DNA of 64,000 nucleotides. It comes from Liolophura sinensis. Lineage: Eukaryota > Mollusca > Polyplacophora > Chitonida > Chitonidae. Positions within the stretch are counted from its first letter, which is position 1. Each line of letters begins with the position of its first letter. Below are positions 10,795 to 21,555 of this stretch, piece by piece. The position numbers and the translations under genes are program-made. The stretch covers positions 1,862,001 to 1,926,000 of the forward strand of contig NC_088307.1 of NCBI RefSeq assembly GCF_032854445.1, given 5' to 3'. The notes under the pieces were generated by a model. The model was not told the origin of the DNA. It did not search any database and saw nothing but the letters and a program-made list of their open reading frames with translations.

Positions 10795-11371
10795 CATTCA
10801 CTAAACTGAAACTCGGTCCTGTCGCTTGCGCTGTCTTCAATATCCCAACGTTTTACGGCACAAAAAGAGGTTCCCGTGATCTTAAAGTACTTCTGAATTC
10901 GCACCCACTTGGACAACTGCAGAACTTTACCTCTCGAATCACGTGACTGGGTAGCTATGCACTTCGAAAAATTAAGATCAGCTTTTTTTCACAATAGTTG
11001 ATTAGTATAGTTCTTTTCAGTCGATTATTAACACACAAAGTAAAGTTAAGACTCGCCAACAATTTTGTCAGTCGGGGAGCCTACATGTCATTGATTTCGA
11101 TGAGATTATTCTACGAGATTATCGTTTTCCGGACGATGCCGAGTGCGTCCGACACAAACTGAAGACGGCGGTTAACTAAGTTTAGTTTGCTGCCTATGTA
11201 ACAGGTACATTTGTGTTGATTGTGACTGCATGGTCTTTATTTACGAATAACTACGTGATATGAAGTAAGAATTACTGAAGGATTACAAGAATTAGATTTC
11301 TGTAGCACAGTACAGCTTCGACACGCTGAGGACAGCACAAGCGGAAGGACCGAGTTCCAGATTAGTAAATG
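10795..11371. mobile_element. 577-bp inverted-repeat element
   Basis: The left arm at 10795-10839 (CATTCACTAAACTGAAACTC...) matches the reverse complement of the right arm at 11328-11371 at roughly 38 of 45 positions. Shared blocks are AACTCGGTCCT and CGCTTG. The interior has no protein frame I recognise. This layout is what a non-autonomous DNA transposon leaves. No clear target-site duplication is visible and the family is not identified. Confidence 0.55.
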
Positions 11372-11460
11372 GAAAACTACAGATCTGTATTTCTGAAAAC
11401 TAAGCTGGGATTGAAACGCATCTTAGATTTGGTCTGAGGTCATCCTTGGCCTAACAAATT

Positions 11461-11998
11461 TTTGCCAAACCTAACGTACGACAAATCGTCGACTACAGAC
11501 TAACCCCAAACCTAACGTCAGACAAATCGTCGACTACAGACGAACCCCAAACCTAACGTCAGATAAATCGTCGACTACAGACTAACCGCAAACCTAACGT
11601 ACGACAAATCGTCGACTACAGACGAACCCCAAACCTAACGTCAGACAAATCGTCGACTACAGACTAACCCCAAACCTAACGTCAGACAAATCGTCGACTA
11701 CAGACTAACCCCAAACCTAACGTCAGACAAATCGTTGACTACAGACTAACCCCAAACCTAACGTCAGACAAATCGTCGACTACAGACTGACCGCAAACCT
11801 AACGTACGACAAATCGTCGACTACAGACTAACCGCAAACCTAACGTACGACAAATCGTCGACTACAGACGAACCCCAAACCTAACGTCAGACAAATCATC
11901 GACTACAGACTAACCCCAAACCTAACGTCAGACAAATCGTCGACTACAGACTAACCCCAAACCTAACGTCAGACAAATCGTCGACTACAGACGAACCA
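11461..11998. repeat. 41-bp tandem array, about 13 copies
   Basis: Each unit contains CCAAACCTAACGTCAGACAA and ATCGTCGACTACAGAC. Anchors at 11487, 11528 and 11569 are 41 bp apart. Two sub-variants alternate: CGTCAGAC versus CGTACGAC, and ACTAACC versus ACGAACC. This suggests blocks of several units were duplicated together. Confidence 0.95.
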
Positions 11999-12030
11999 GT
12001 ATGAGCTGAATTCGAACATGCTACTTTTTC

Positions 12031-12542
12031 TGCCAAGGGTTTGACATTCAAAGAGAGTCCACATTTCAAACCTTCCGGGCCAAGGGTTTGACAGTCAGAG
12101 AGTCTACATTTCAAACCTTCCGGGCCAAGGGTTTGACATTCAAAGAGAGTCCACACTTCAAACCTTCCGGGCCAAGGGTTTGACAGTCAAAGAGTCCACA
12201 CTTCAAACCTTCCGGGCCAAGGGTTTGACAGTCAGAGAGTCCACTCTTCAAACCTTCCGGGCCAAGGGTTTGACAGTCAGAGAGTCCACACTTCAAATCT
12301 TCCGGGCCAAGGATTTGACATTCAAAGAGAGTCCACACTTCAAACCTTCCGGGCCAAGGGTTTGACATTCAAAGAGAGTCCACACTTCAAACCTTCCGGG
12401 CCAAGGGTTTGACATTCAAAGAGAGTCCACACTTCAAACCTTCCGGGCCAAGGGTTTGACATTCAAAGAGAGTCCACATTTCAAACCTTCCGAGCCAAGG
12501 GTTTGACATTTAAAGAGAGTCCATACTTCAAATATTCCGAGT
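12031..12542. repeat. 45/47-bp tandem array, about 11 copies
   Basis: Units contain CCTTCCGGGCCAAGGGTTTG plus either ACAGTCAGAGAGTCC or ACATTCAAAGAGAGTCC, giving 45- and 47-bp variants. It begins about 30 bp after the unrelated 41-bp array ends. Confidence 0.95.
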
Positions 12543-13117
12543 CAGATGTTAAGTGTTAAGTATTACGTTAACTGAAGTGTAATTGTTCTGTGAAATCGGT
12601 GCCTGGTGTTCTGACGCCGGGCACTCCGGTTTCCTCTACCCAAGAAGTTGAGTGACGTTGTACCTATGTAGCCTAAGTGAAAATTCTCGAGTACTGAGTA
12701 AGCCATCAGTCCAATCAAACATTTCAGAAAAACCTCTGATTATTGAATCTAACTCACACATTAAAAACACCTTTGATTTTTACGCAATGAATTGGTCAGT
12801 AAGGATTTCACTTATGTTATTAAAAACATTATGTTGCTTGTCAAACATGAAATGTATTAATACGACCAGTAATAGAGTCGCAATCATAAAATAAAGAAAT
12901 AAATTTAAGGAATGTGTACGGGGGTTGTTCGTTTATTTTCATGTCTTTTTCGTTCTGAATTGATGAGAGTATCCCGGTTCTTATTGATCATGTAAATTCG
13001 TTCTGAATTTCAAATCAATCAGTTACCAATCCACTCGACCCAGTTGTATTGAGGCCTATTAAGTCAAATTACATATTTACAATTTCAGCCTAACTCGCCA
13101 GCCATGCAGGACCGGTG
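12543..13117. other. Non-coding stretch, nothing recognised
   Basis: No supported feature. AT-rich with A/T-biased pseudo-frames only. Confidence 0.45.
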
Positions 13118-13372
13118 GATTTATTTATTTATTTGATTGGTGTTTTACGCCGTACTCAAGAATATTTCACTTATACGACGGCGGCCAGCATTATGGTGGG
13201 AGTAAGACGGGCAGAGCCCGGGGAAACCCACGGCCATCCGCTGGAATGCCTTCCCACTTACGGCCGGAGAGGAAGCTAGCATGAGCTGGACTTGAACTCA
13301 CAGCGACCGCATTGGTGAGAGGCTTCTGGGTCATTGCGCTGCGCCAGCGCGCTAACCAACTGAGCGAATCTG
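13118..13372 (-). repeat. SINE family 1, near full-length
   Basis: Read on the - strand it runs from a tRNA-like head (TCAGTTGGTTAGCGCGCT) through a B box (GAGTTCAAGTCC), 'GAGGAAGC'-type body and 'GGGTTTCCCCGGGCTCTGCC', to 'TACGCCGTACTCAAGAAT' (as seen on +) and an AAAT tail at 13118. This is one of the best copies in the window and defines the family. Confidence 0.95.
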
Positions 13373-13498
13373 TGAATACGATCAAATACACACAAGTGTA
13401 TACTGTAGTTTGACTTTAATATAAATGAATATACTTTGGAGTGCGTTCTACTGCAGCCTTGCTATAATTCATTATACTACTGACACTTAACCATTGTG

Positions 13499-13853
13499 AC
13501 CAGCTCCAGTGGCTCACTTGGTAGAGGGGTGGTAGATCGAAGGTTAATCATGGACCAGGTCAGACCTCAGACCTAAAAACAGGACGCTGTAGCTTCCTTC
13601 CTTGGCGTTCAGCATTAAGGGGATAGCGCAACGGCTAATTAACCCATATCAGTATAAAGGCTCGGGTGGGGTCACTTACTTGCCTTCGTCTGGGTGAAGC
13701 AGCACTAGATAAAAGAGCAGTGGAAATCCGCCCTTCAGCAAGGAGGCACATTACACGTACATGCACTCTAAGGATTCCTTCGTCGTCATATGACTTAAAA
13801 ATTGTTGAGTACGACATTAAACCCTAAGCACTCACTCACTCACTCACTCACTC
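13499..13853 (+). repeat. SINE family 2, full-length
   Basis: tRNA-like head (AGTGGCTCACTTGGTAGAGG), body with 'GAAGCAGCACTAGA' and 'GATTCCTTCGTCGTCATATG', 3' end 'GAGTACGACATTAAACCCTA' and a clean (ACTC)n tail to 13853. It shares its whole layout with 9952-10270. Confidence 0.93.
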
Positions 13854-14737
13854 TTAACCATTGCACATGAATATTCAGTGAGAATTAACTCACCATGCTG
13901 CAAATTATCTACTACTTTGCCGCGTTGAGCAGGCTGCTAGTGTCAACCTAGTGCTAAGTGCTAAACTAGACGTCGATTTTTTAATATATCCTACTGTTGG
14001 TAGGGTTGTTACAATTATATACGACTTAGAACTAACAGAATGTTTGCAACACCCTCGTCGATATGGCTCAAACGACCATCACGTCTTATTACACCAAGTT
14101 CGGTTCCAAGGGGGACAACTGTGGGAGGCAGCTTGACTCGGTTACCTCCCTTTTGATAATCCCCTGCAATGTCTTTCTATATATTCACGTGACAGCATTC
14201 ATATGAACAATGAACCCCATGCTATAGACTTTTCCTCTGGCAACTTAACATGAATGTTGAATGAGTCATTATGCTATAGGTACGACTGACAGATATTAGT
14301 TTAGAGGTCTGAGTCTGCCCTGCCCCACATCTTTTTAATTTTACAGGGTTATGGTTACCCCGAGGGAGAGGTGTGGACGTTTTATTACAACAAACTTTTT
14401 GGGATTTTCAGGGTTGATTTTTGGGATGTATGCATGAAGGGATGTATGCAACAAAACATCTAGATTGCCATACCTGGTTGCCTGACCCATTTTCCAGAAA
14501 TTGAATATAGCCGTATTTTGTATATGCGTTCTTGGGTTTCAGAACTCGATCCATATACTATACCTCTAATGCAAGTGCAGTTTGTTGTTGTTTTCTCGAC
14601 TCATCTTCCAATTTTCCTCACAAAGTTTTCCTACATTGGTTGTATTTTTCCTCGGGGATCTGTTATGGTCTCTTCTCCCATAAAATTGAATGGGAAGGGG
14701 TATAATAGCCGAGAGGCAGCAACCTGCGGATGGTCGA
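13854..14737. other. Non-coding stretch, nothing recognised
   Basis: No supported gene or repeat. Frames at 13951-14136 and 14518-14754 have no recognisable domain or splice context. Confidence 0.4.
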
Positions 14738-14962
14738 TGATCCCGAGATATTAACATGAAGGAGTAAGATAGCCGATATATTAACATGAATGAGTATGAT
14801 AGGCGAGATATTAACATGAAGGAGTAAGATAGCGGAGATATTAAAATGAATGGGTATAATATTTGAGATATTAAACTGAAGGAGTAAGATAGCCGAGATA
14901 TTAACATGAAGGAGTAAGATAGGCGAGATATTAAAATGAATGGGTATAACATTTGAGACATG
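14738..14962. repeat. 30-bp tandem array, about 7 copies
   Basis: Units contain GAGATATTAACATGAAGGAG and TAAGATAG. Anchors at 14781 and 14811 are 30 bp apart. Two unit types alternate (GGAGTAAGATAGC and TGGGTATAAT). Confidence 0.9.
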
Positions 14963-16069
14963 AAAACGATAGTGTCCATGTTACCGTTGCTGTATTACAG
15001 CATGTACGATAAAGTTTTTTAAAAGAAGAAAAATTCCAAATTTAAGAAAGCAAAACTTTCATGTAAATTCTTGTCTTTAATACTTGTCTTGTTGACATGC
15101 TAAAGCACGCAGCTCTATCATGAATGGCCATTTATCGTCATACATAAAGCCTGTATCAGATGCTGATGTCATCTTTGGTGAATTAACTCCGGTCTGCCTC
15201 ATACATAAATGGAATGCGCTGTTTTACTGATCTTGTCTCATTACGTATGAAACCAATATAAATATATATATATGTGTATGAAATAAATTCTAACGAGATT
15301 AAGGATTTTGCAAGATGATCACATAGACTTAGTAATATAATGGCCTACAGGCGTACTTGTCCCTGTTTTAGAGCGCATTTATGTGATCCCGTATTGTACA
15401 TGTCTCTATACATCATCTCCAATATTTGCCTTTTATATCATCCTAACCCTATGAACATGTGTACATATTAGTTTTTATTATCGCAATCTACGCTTCGATC
15501 CATTTTCTGGGAGAACCGTTAGCGGTTTGCCTTTGGTAACATGGAAAAAAATCAATGAGTGAATGGCTTTACCAAAGAATATATATGTCCAAAATAGACA
15601 AAAACAGTAATAAAATTTACATAATAGTCACTTGTTATTGTCTCCTCTATATGGCCTGAAATGTACATCTGCACGTGTTATCAATGTAAGGTGTTTACTG
15701 CTTGAAATCCCGAGGCTATGCCGCGGGTTGCCACTTGCAGGGACAAAATTTCAATGAGTCGGTGTACAAAGCTAGCCGCTGATTCAGAAGCCACAGCTAC
15801 GTCTGAACAAATATAATAAAACCGATACCTGGAGAGTTGGCTTGATTTTTCACCTGTGGATGGCTGGGGGCTTTGTGGGGTTGTGGGCCACCTGCCCGCC
15901 TGCACCCAAAGACAGTAGGTTATGTGACAGCCCTGTAGGGGTGATAAATCATCCGACGACAACAACAACCGCTCGCCATCATCAAGTCTTGATTTTTTCC
16001 CCCTCGTGATGGTTGTTGAAAAACTTTTCTCTTTCCGTTAATTTGAGGCTGATTTGGAAAAAAAGGGAA
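14963..16069. other. Non-coding stretch, nothing recognised
   Basis: AT-rich. A CAT/ATG-rich reading at 15681-15968 has no recognisable product. Confidence 0.4.
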
Positions 16070-16760
16070 AGATTATTTGTGCTACGACCGTTTTTAACTC
16101 CACGCCAGTGGCAACCATGCAGGTAGAAATTAGAAAGAAAAACGTTTGTAACGCCAACATTGTTTTTCATCGCCATGACTCGCAATGACATAGATGAAAT
16201 ACCCGCCACTATGGCGCTCAACCCCGATCATTCAATAAAGCATTCATCGCCGAGCAGCAAAATCGTATTGAACATGAAGATATCTGTACTACGACGACTG
16301 CTTTTAAGCACTTGATTCTTGATGGGTAGTTGTAGAAGAAATTAGATTATAAAAAATATGTGGACACTGCGACCATTTTTATTGTTATCACTGGAACAAT
16401 TCTATTTATCAGCTAGGAGAACCCAGATAAAAGGGTTTGTACCACAACCATTTTTAATCTTAATGGTACCAACAGCTAGATTAATAGATGAATCAAAATA
16501 TTTGTGACGCAACCATTGCAGTCACATTCTATCACCGATAACCAATTATATAGGATCCAGACTAGAGGTAAAAGTGTTTTGCTCGGAACCATTTCAACAT
16601 CTAAGGTTAAAGTTGATGCGGGCATATGGAGAGACTTCACTAAACGAGTGAGAAATAAAAAGACAGAAAGCATTATGATGTACATCATGACTCTATACAT
16701 CAACATACAACTATTTGTGCCGAGACCTTTTCTTTTTCAAAATAATGGCTCCTCGGTACA
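16070..16760. repeat. Ancient, degenerate repeat of about 65-75 bp
   Basis: A motif like TTTGTGCTACGACCGTTTTT recurs in diverged form near 16076, 16142, 16280, 16360, 16435, 16500, 16575 and 16714. Spacings are close to 70 bp or twice that. Between them AGAAATTAGA-like blocks also recur. The copies are too diverged to count exactly. A + strand frame covers part of it but resembles no family I know. Confidence 0.5.
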
Positions 16761-17309
16761 CAGCAAAAACTTATATAGGCATATACAAGGCATATACTTG
16801 TTTAAAAAAGGGCGGTTTCATTATTCTAATAGACTTGTGACTTGTTTCAATAAAATACCAATATTTGGGAGAAAACGTTTTCTCCAAAATGTCATCCTGT
16901 TGTAAACAGGATGCCAGCCTATGTTTTTAACGTATGTGTGTCTAGCCCCACCATATACATGTAACATAAAAACAGCAAGACGTTTGCACATTAATGCGTG
17001 TGTTTTTATAAATACATGTTATGCGTCGTTAATATTTGCTGTGTAGGTAATTAGAGACTCCAGGTAAGAATGTGTGTGCTGTATGCTGAGCCCTCGGTAC
17101 GCATGTGAAGAAATTGTGGATAAAAATAATTGTGAGGTGAACATTTTGAAGAAGCCGCCCCCTTGGCATTAGGTGATTTTGATAGCCTACCCTGTTTTAG
17201 TTTTCAATGATAACCATGTAAATGCTCCACAGAACAGCATACCGAGTGATAAGTGATTTATGCTTAGTCAGCAATTTTTTGATTGTAGTTGAGGGTATAT
17301 TTACTGTAG

Positions 17310-17587
17310 GTTGGTGTGTAAAAATGCGCTTTCAGAAGCACATGAAGTCTGGTGTGTAAAAATGCGCTTTCAGAAGCACATAAAGGTTCGTGTGTAAAAA
17401 TGCCCTTTCAGAAGCACATAAAGGCTGGTGTGTAAAAATGCGCTTTCAGAAGCACATATAGGCTGGTGTGTAAAAATGCGCTTTCAGAAGCACATAAAGG
17501 CTGGTGTGTAAAAATGCGCCCTCAGAAGCACATAAAGGCTGGTGTGTAAAAATGCGCTTTAAAGGCCGGAAGCACATAAAGGTCGGT
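17310..17587. repeat. 38-bp tandem array, about 7 copies
   Basis: Units contain GGTGTGTAAAAATGCGCTTT and CAGAAGCACATAAAG. Anchors at 17314, 17352 and 17390 are 38 bp apart. The last unit carries a small insertion. Confidence 0.93.
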
Positions 17588-18404
17588 AAATGATATTTTG
17601 TTGCCGACTATTTCAGTTGTCCTGGTAAGAAGTTAATCAAACTTAACTTAACATATATATATGGCGTTAAATCAGATAAATAAATAAGACTCAGACTTAG
17701 ATTTTCAATATATCTAGGTAAAAATCTATACGTGTGAGACTAACTAGTCTGGACTAAGCATATAGGCCTGTACTTTCGCGAGATCATGAACTCTGTAGTC
17801 GGCAGGCGCATTCTCGGGATTTCAAGACAGATTTGAAGATGTTTACTTTTGGAGAATACTATCTCATGATGGTGTCATGCTAAGATAATCACTTCTCATT
17901 TATTAATTTATTTAATGCTAACATAATCACTATTTATTTATTAATCTATTAATTTATTTATTTATGAAGTGATGTTTTATTTTGTACTCAAGAATTGACG
18001 GCCGTGAAATTTATGGGTGGCGGAATCAAAGTTCTTTCTGACTGTCAATCAGCACCATACAGCCGGGTTCTAGTCAGCGACTTCTGTAACATGAGACATA
18101 GTAGCAGAGCTAATTTCAAAATTAGTGAAAGACGGCATGTATTATTCGGAGCTTGGACATCTCCTGATGTTGCCATGGTGTTAAAAGCACCTGTAAGGAA
18201 ACAGGTATCTGAAAACGGTGTCAAATTTTCTCATGCAACTAAAACTTACATATAGCCTTTGACAAAGAACTGACATGTGGAAACATGCCATGAAGTCAAA
18301 AGACGATTGATTTGTAGCCTTTGTACCAGTTGATCAACTGCGCCATGGCCGGACCGTTATATTACACGCTTGGTCTTCTTCACGCGTGTAAAGCCTCTGG
18401 CTCA
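17588..18404. other. Non-coding, with a decayed SINE 3' end
   Basis: At about 17900-17992 repeated TTTATTTATTAAT followed by GATGTTTTATTTTGTACTCA recalls the reverse complement of a family-1 SINE tail. A 45-residue repeat-free frame at 17995-18255 has no recognised domain. Nothing else is supported. Confidence 0.4.
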
Positions 18405-18614
18405 GGGATCACAAAACGATCTTAGACTTAAGTCAAAATTATAATAATTAAATTAAGTATGTCCTTCTCCCTTTATTTTAGCTGCCAGTTGTTGCACAAT
18501 ATAACTTGCACAGAACTTCCGTTGTCGAGCAATATTTTGACCTTGTTACGTCAGAAATAACAATTTTAAAGTGATTTCAAAATTTCACTTAAGTCTAAGA
18601 TCACTTCGTGATCA
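18405..18614. mobile_element. MITE-like element with 35-bp inverted repeats
   Basis: The left arm at 18405-18440 (GGGATCACAAAACGATCTTA, then GACTTAAGTCAAAATT) matches the reverse complement of 18581-18614 at about 30 of 34 positions, with a perfect core ATCTTAGACTTAAGT. The 140-bp interior is AT-rich and non-coding. Size and layout fit a miniature inverted-repeat transposable element. Confidence 0.72.
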
Positions 18615-19284
18615 AGCGGCCTGTGGTTTACTTGTATTATGTGCACTGCTTACTGTAGAAGTATTTTTAACCACACAGCAGATAATCCTTGCCGATATAA
18701 ATTCCATTAAACAAAAATAAAGTTATAGAAAACTCTCCTGATGTCGCCCTACTAATATCACAAGAATTCATTTGTTGATTTTTTTTTTTATTATTTATTT
18801 ATTTGATTTAAACTACCGGCCCTCTGTAAGTATGTGATACACTTTCTGACTTGAAGCGGTAATATTATACACACCGTATTTTCCCTTCGACGACCTATTA
18901 TATATTCTGCAAGGCATTCTGTTGTGCGTGTATTCAATATTTGTTTCATGTATCGACGCATTAAAAATGTTACGGATGACCGAATGGCCGGTGTATAAAT
19001 GTAGGATTAGCATGGACACTATCTTCAGTCTCCATGCGTGGAACAAATGGAATTTATGCCGTCGTGCCAGTCGGAGCATTCGATGGAAGCTTTATTGAAT
19101 AGGAAATACTCCGAAGCTACTTGCCGGCGTCACCTTCCCTCTGTCTCTCTCAGCGGGTAACATGTGCTGATGTTTGCCTCCAACTCTCTCCTTCACAATC
19201 CGCCGGAATAGGACGTAAAACCAAGGTTTACTTAAGTCAGAACCGACAGGAACTATTCGTTACAAATTCAAACTTTTTCTTCAG

Positions 19285-19510
19285 ATGGGATTAATTGATA
19301 CGAGATGAAATTAATCCGCGCGCAAACGCTTTGGTGTGGCCGGCGAGCCGCGGTGCGTGCGTTCACACTTTGGCGTCCATGATAAATTTCCTCGGCTTTT
19401 AAACAGCGGGATGGCCATAATCACAGGTTGTGGTCGATGGCAGGGAAAAGGAATGTTTGAATAACGGGATTTTATCAACGGAACGACCGAGGAATGAAGT
19501 GGCTGGAAAC
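19285..19510. promoter_or_regulatory. Regulatory-looking island
   Basis: A block of balanced composition inside AT-rich DNA. It carries GGGATTAATTGA and AAATTAATCC (homeodomain- and Otx-type ATTA/GGATTA cores in opposite orientations), CpG-rich GGCCGGCGAGCCGCGG, and GATAAATTTCC. No frame is open. I infer a possible enhancer; conservation was not tested. Confidence 0.25.
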
Positions 19511-19586
19511 CGCCTACATATTTTTCAGTACTAACTAGAAGGCTTCGTCGTTTTAGTCAGTTCACTGCATATGGGCATTTTTTATT

Positions 19587-19672
19587 CTCCTACCGTAATA
19601 CGGGCCGCCGCTGTATAAGTGAAATATTCTTGAGTACGGCGTAAAACGCCGATCAAACAAATAAATAAATAA
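19587..19672 (+). repeat. SINE family 1, 3' end only
   Basis: Matches the 3' 80 bp of the family: CGCTGTATAAGTGAAATATT, then CTTGAGTACGGCGTAAAACG and an AAATAAATAAAT tail. The tRNA-like head is absent, as is usual for 5'-truncated copies. Confidence 0.92.
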
Positions 19673-19914
19673 TGTGGACATTTGCAGAAAGGATGAATGT
19701 ATTCTTTAAATTGGTTGTTGCAATCTATGCATACAGAAATTCGTATACCAGACAATATGCGTACATGTAGATTTTTTTGAAAATCAATTTTCTGTCAATT
19801 TGTATACGGTGGTTGGTTACAACAGGAATAATTATTTGGAATTGTTATGTTAGGCAAAGCTAATGTGTGTAGAAGTTTTTCCTTGTTTTGTCGCTTTTAA
19901 TGTTGAAATGGCAA

Positions 19915-20560
19915 TGCTGTCGTGTCTCGCTGTTGACATGTCTTAACTCCACCTCATCTCAATACTGTGTAATGTTTCTATGTCTCAATGCTTATACCAC
20001 CTTTTTTCACTTCTTCTGTTGTCATGCCTATGTACTAATATTTTCCTACTAATATTTCCATACCCCATGGTTATGCCACCGTTTTTCAGTCTCAATTCTG
20101 ATACTATCTAAGTGTTGATACAGCCGTTTCTTTATCGTTATAAAGCTACAATGTATCAATGCTATGCTACTTATTCCAATTCTAATGCTATCGTATCTAA
20201 GTGTTAATGCCATCGTTTTCTTATCCCTGTAACGCTTAACGTATCAATGCTAGTGCTACTATGTTCCAATTCTAATGCTACCGTTTCTCAATGTTAATGC
20301 GTTTTCTTATCGCTATAACGCTACAATGTATCAATGCTAATACTACTATGTCCCAATTCTATTGCTACCGTTTATCAGTGTTAATGCCACCATTTCTTTA
20401 TCATTATAATGCTACAATGTATCAATGGTAATGCTACTATGTTCCAATTCTAATGCGACCGTGCCATCTCAGTGCTGATGTCACAGTGCCTCATTGTTAA
20501 TATTACCATGTCTCAGCCCACTTACATGGTCATATCTCAGTTTTAATGCCGCGTAGTATA
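19915..20560. repeat. Degenerate tandem array, unit about 100 bp
   Basis: Phrases such as CAATTCTAATGCTACCGTTT, AATGTTAATGCCA and GCTACAATGTATCAATGCTA recur about every 100 bp, with internal 20-25 bp sub-periodicity built on 'AATGCTA'. Copies differ by many substitutions and indels, so the array is old. Confidence 0.7.
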
Positions 20561-21318
20561 GTGATGAAGTCGTGATGTGCTCCGGTCATGCCGCCATTTC
20601 TTACTGCAGAAAACTCGATTTTATCCGCATTAAATACTGTTCTGTGTTTATCTTTTTCAGGTAAATATATATTGAAAATATGTCATATGCTATACTGCAC
20701 AATAATATTTATAAAGAACTTGGAGTGAACGTAATTTCTGTTTTGATTATTCTTAGCCGTATGAATGTATTGGTTGTTAACCTGAGCGTTTCATGACAAC
20801 CTTAGTTAGTAAATCTGTCCAACGTACACCTGTATATGTCGCCTACATACTTCATCTGGGCGTCAGTTTCACGAAAGGTACCGTCTAATCCTAAGATGTT
20901 CATCAAACTTAAAACTACGAGAATAAGTATATATCATTTTCAAAACCACGGTTAAATATTGCCATTAAAGAGACCCTTTCCGGCCTAAAGTAATTCTAAG
21001 CCTAAGCTATGTAATCTAGTGTTCATTCCTACATTATAGCAATGACGTTTTGTTGGAATACCGAGCACGTATCACACATGTATTACAAGAGAACAAAGGT
21101 CAGTCCAACTTGGACCCGAGTCGCCATTGTGCAAAGGAGAATTTCTATTCCCAGGGAATCCTATTCTTACGCACTGGTTTAAAAAGAGTAACAAAACGTG
21201 CTGAATGTATACAACCACGCGTGTGTACCCTCTCTTATCTACCAAGCTGGGCATCAGCTGAACCCCATGCTTCCGGTAAAACTTGTATGGTTGAGTATAA
21301 CATTGCTTCGTACATATA
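20561..21318. other. Non-coding stretch, nothing firm
   Basis: A segment from about 20865 (GTTTCACGAAAGGTACC) to about 21010 recalls ends of mollusc foldback elements, but I could not pair two arms. No gene is supported. Confidence 0.3.
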
Positions 21319-21553
21319 CAGGGTGTCCCAGAAGTCGTGCACCATCCTGTTTTTCTTTTTTTTTCTGTGTTTCAGATTTAATACTGATTTTAAATTATTT
21401 TCTCTCTTTCAGGGTTAGTTATGGCTAATAAATTAACAGTACAAGAAAGAGTTGAATTGGTTTTTATGTTTGGAAGAGATGGGACCACACACCGCTCTGT
21501 AGCTCAAGTATTCAACCTCAACCTGGATGGTGCGCGACTTCTGGGACACCATG
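21319..21553 (+). mobile_element. Internally deleted mariner-type transposon
   Basis: A 235-bp element flanked by TA on both sides (21317-21318 and 21554-21555). The left end CAGGGTGTCCCAGAAGTCGT (21319 on) and the reverse complement of the right end agree at 23 of 25 bases. TA target sites and a CAGGGTGTCC terminus are typical of the Tc1/mariner superfamily. It retains the first codons of a transposase gene and then jumps directly to the right terminus, so it is non-autonomous. Confidence 0.88.
21421..21528 (+). pseudogene. Transposase N-terminal remnant
   Basis: An ATG frame reads MANKLTVQERVELVFMFGRD and continues into RSVAQVFN. This is the pattern of the helix-turn-helix DNA-binding segment found at the start of mariner-like transposases and related proteins. 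About 36 codons remain before the frame runs into the right terminal repeat at 21529. The catalytic D,D,D/E domain is missing entirely, so no active enzyme can be made from this copy. Confidence 0.7.
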
Positions 21554-21555
21554 TA

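Noticed and set aside
10626-10916. 96-codon - strand ORF
   Set aside because: Overlaps the left arm of the 577-bp inverted-repeat element and shows no domain.
11944-12368. - and + strand ORFs encoding CQTLGPEGLK-type repeats
   Set aside because: Frames across 45/47-bp repeats. Unit length changes would break them and no unique sequence is attached.
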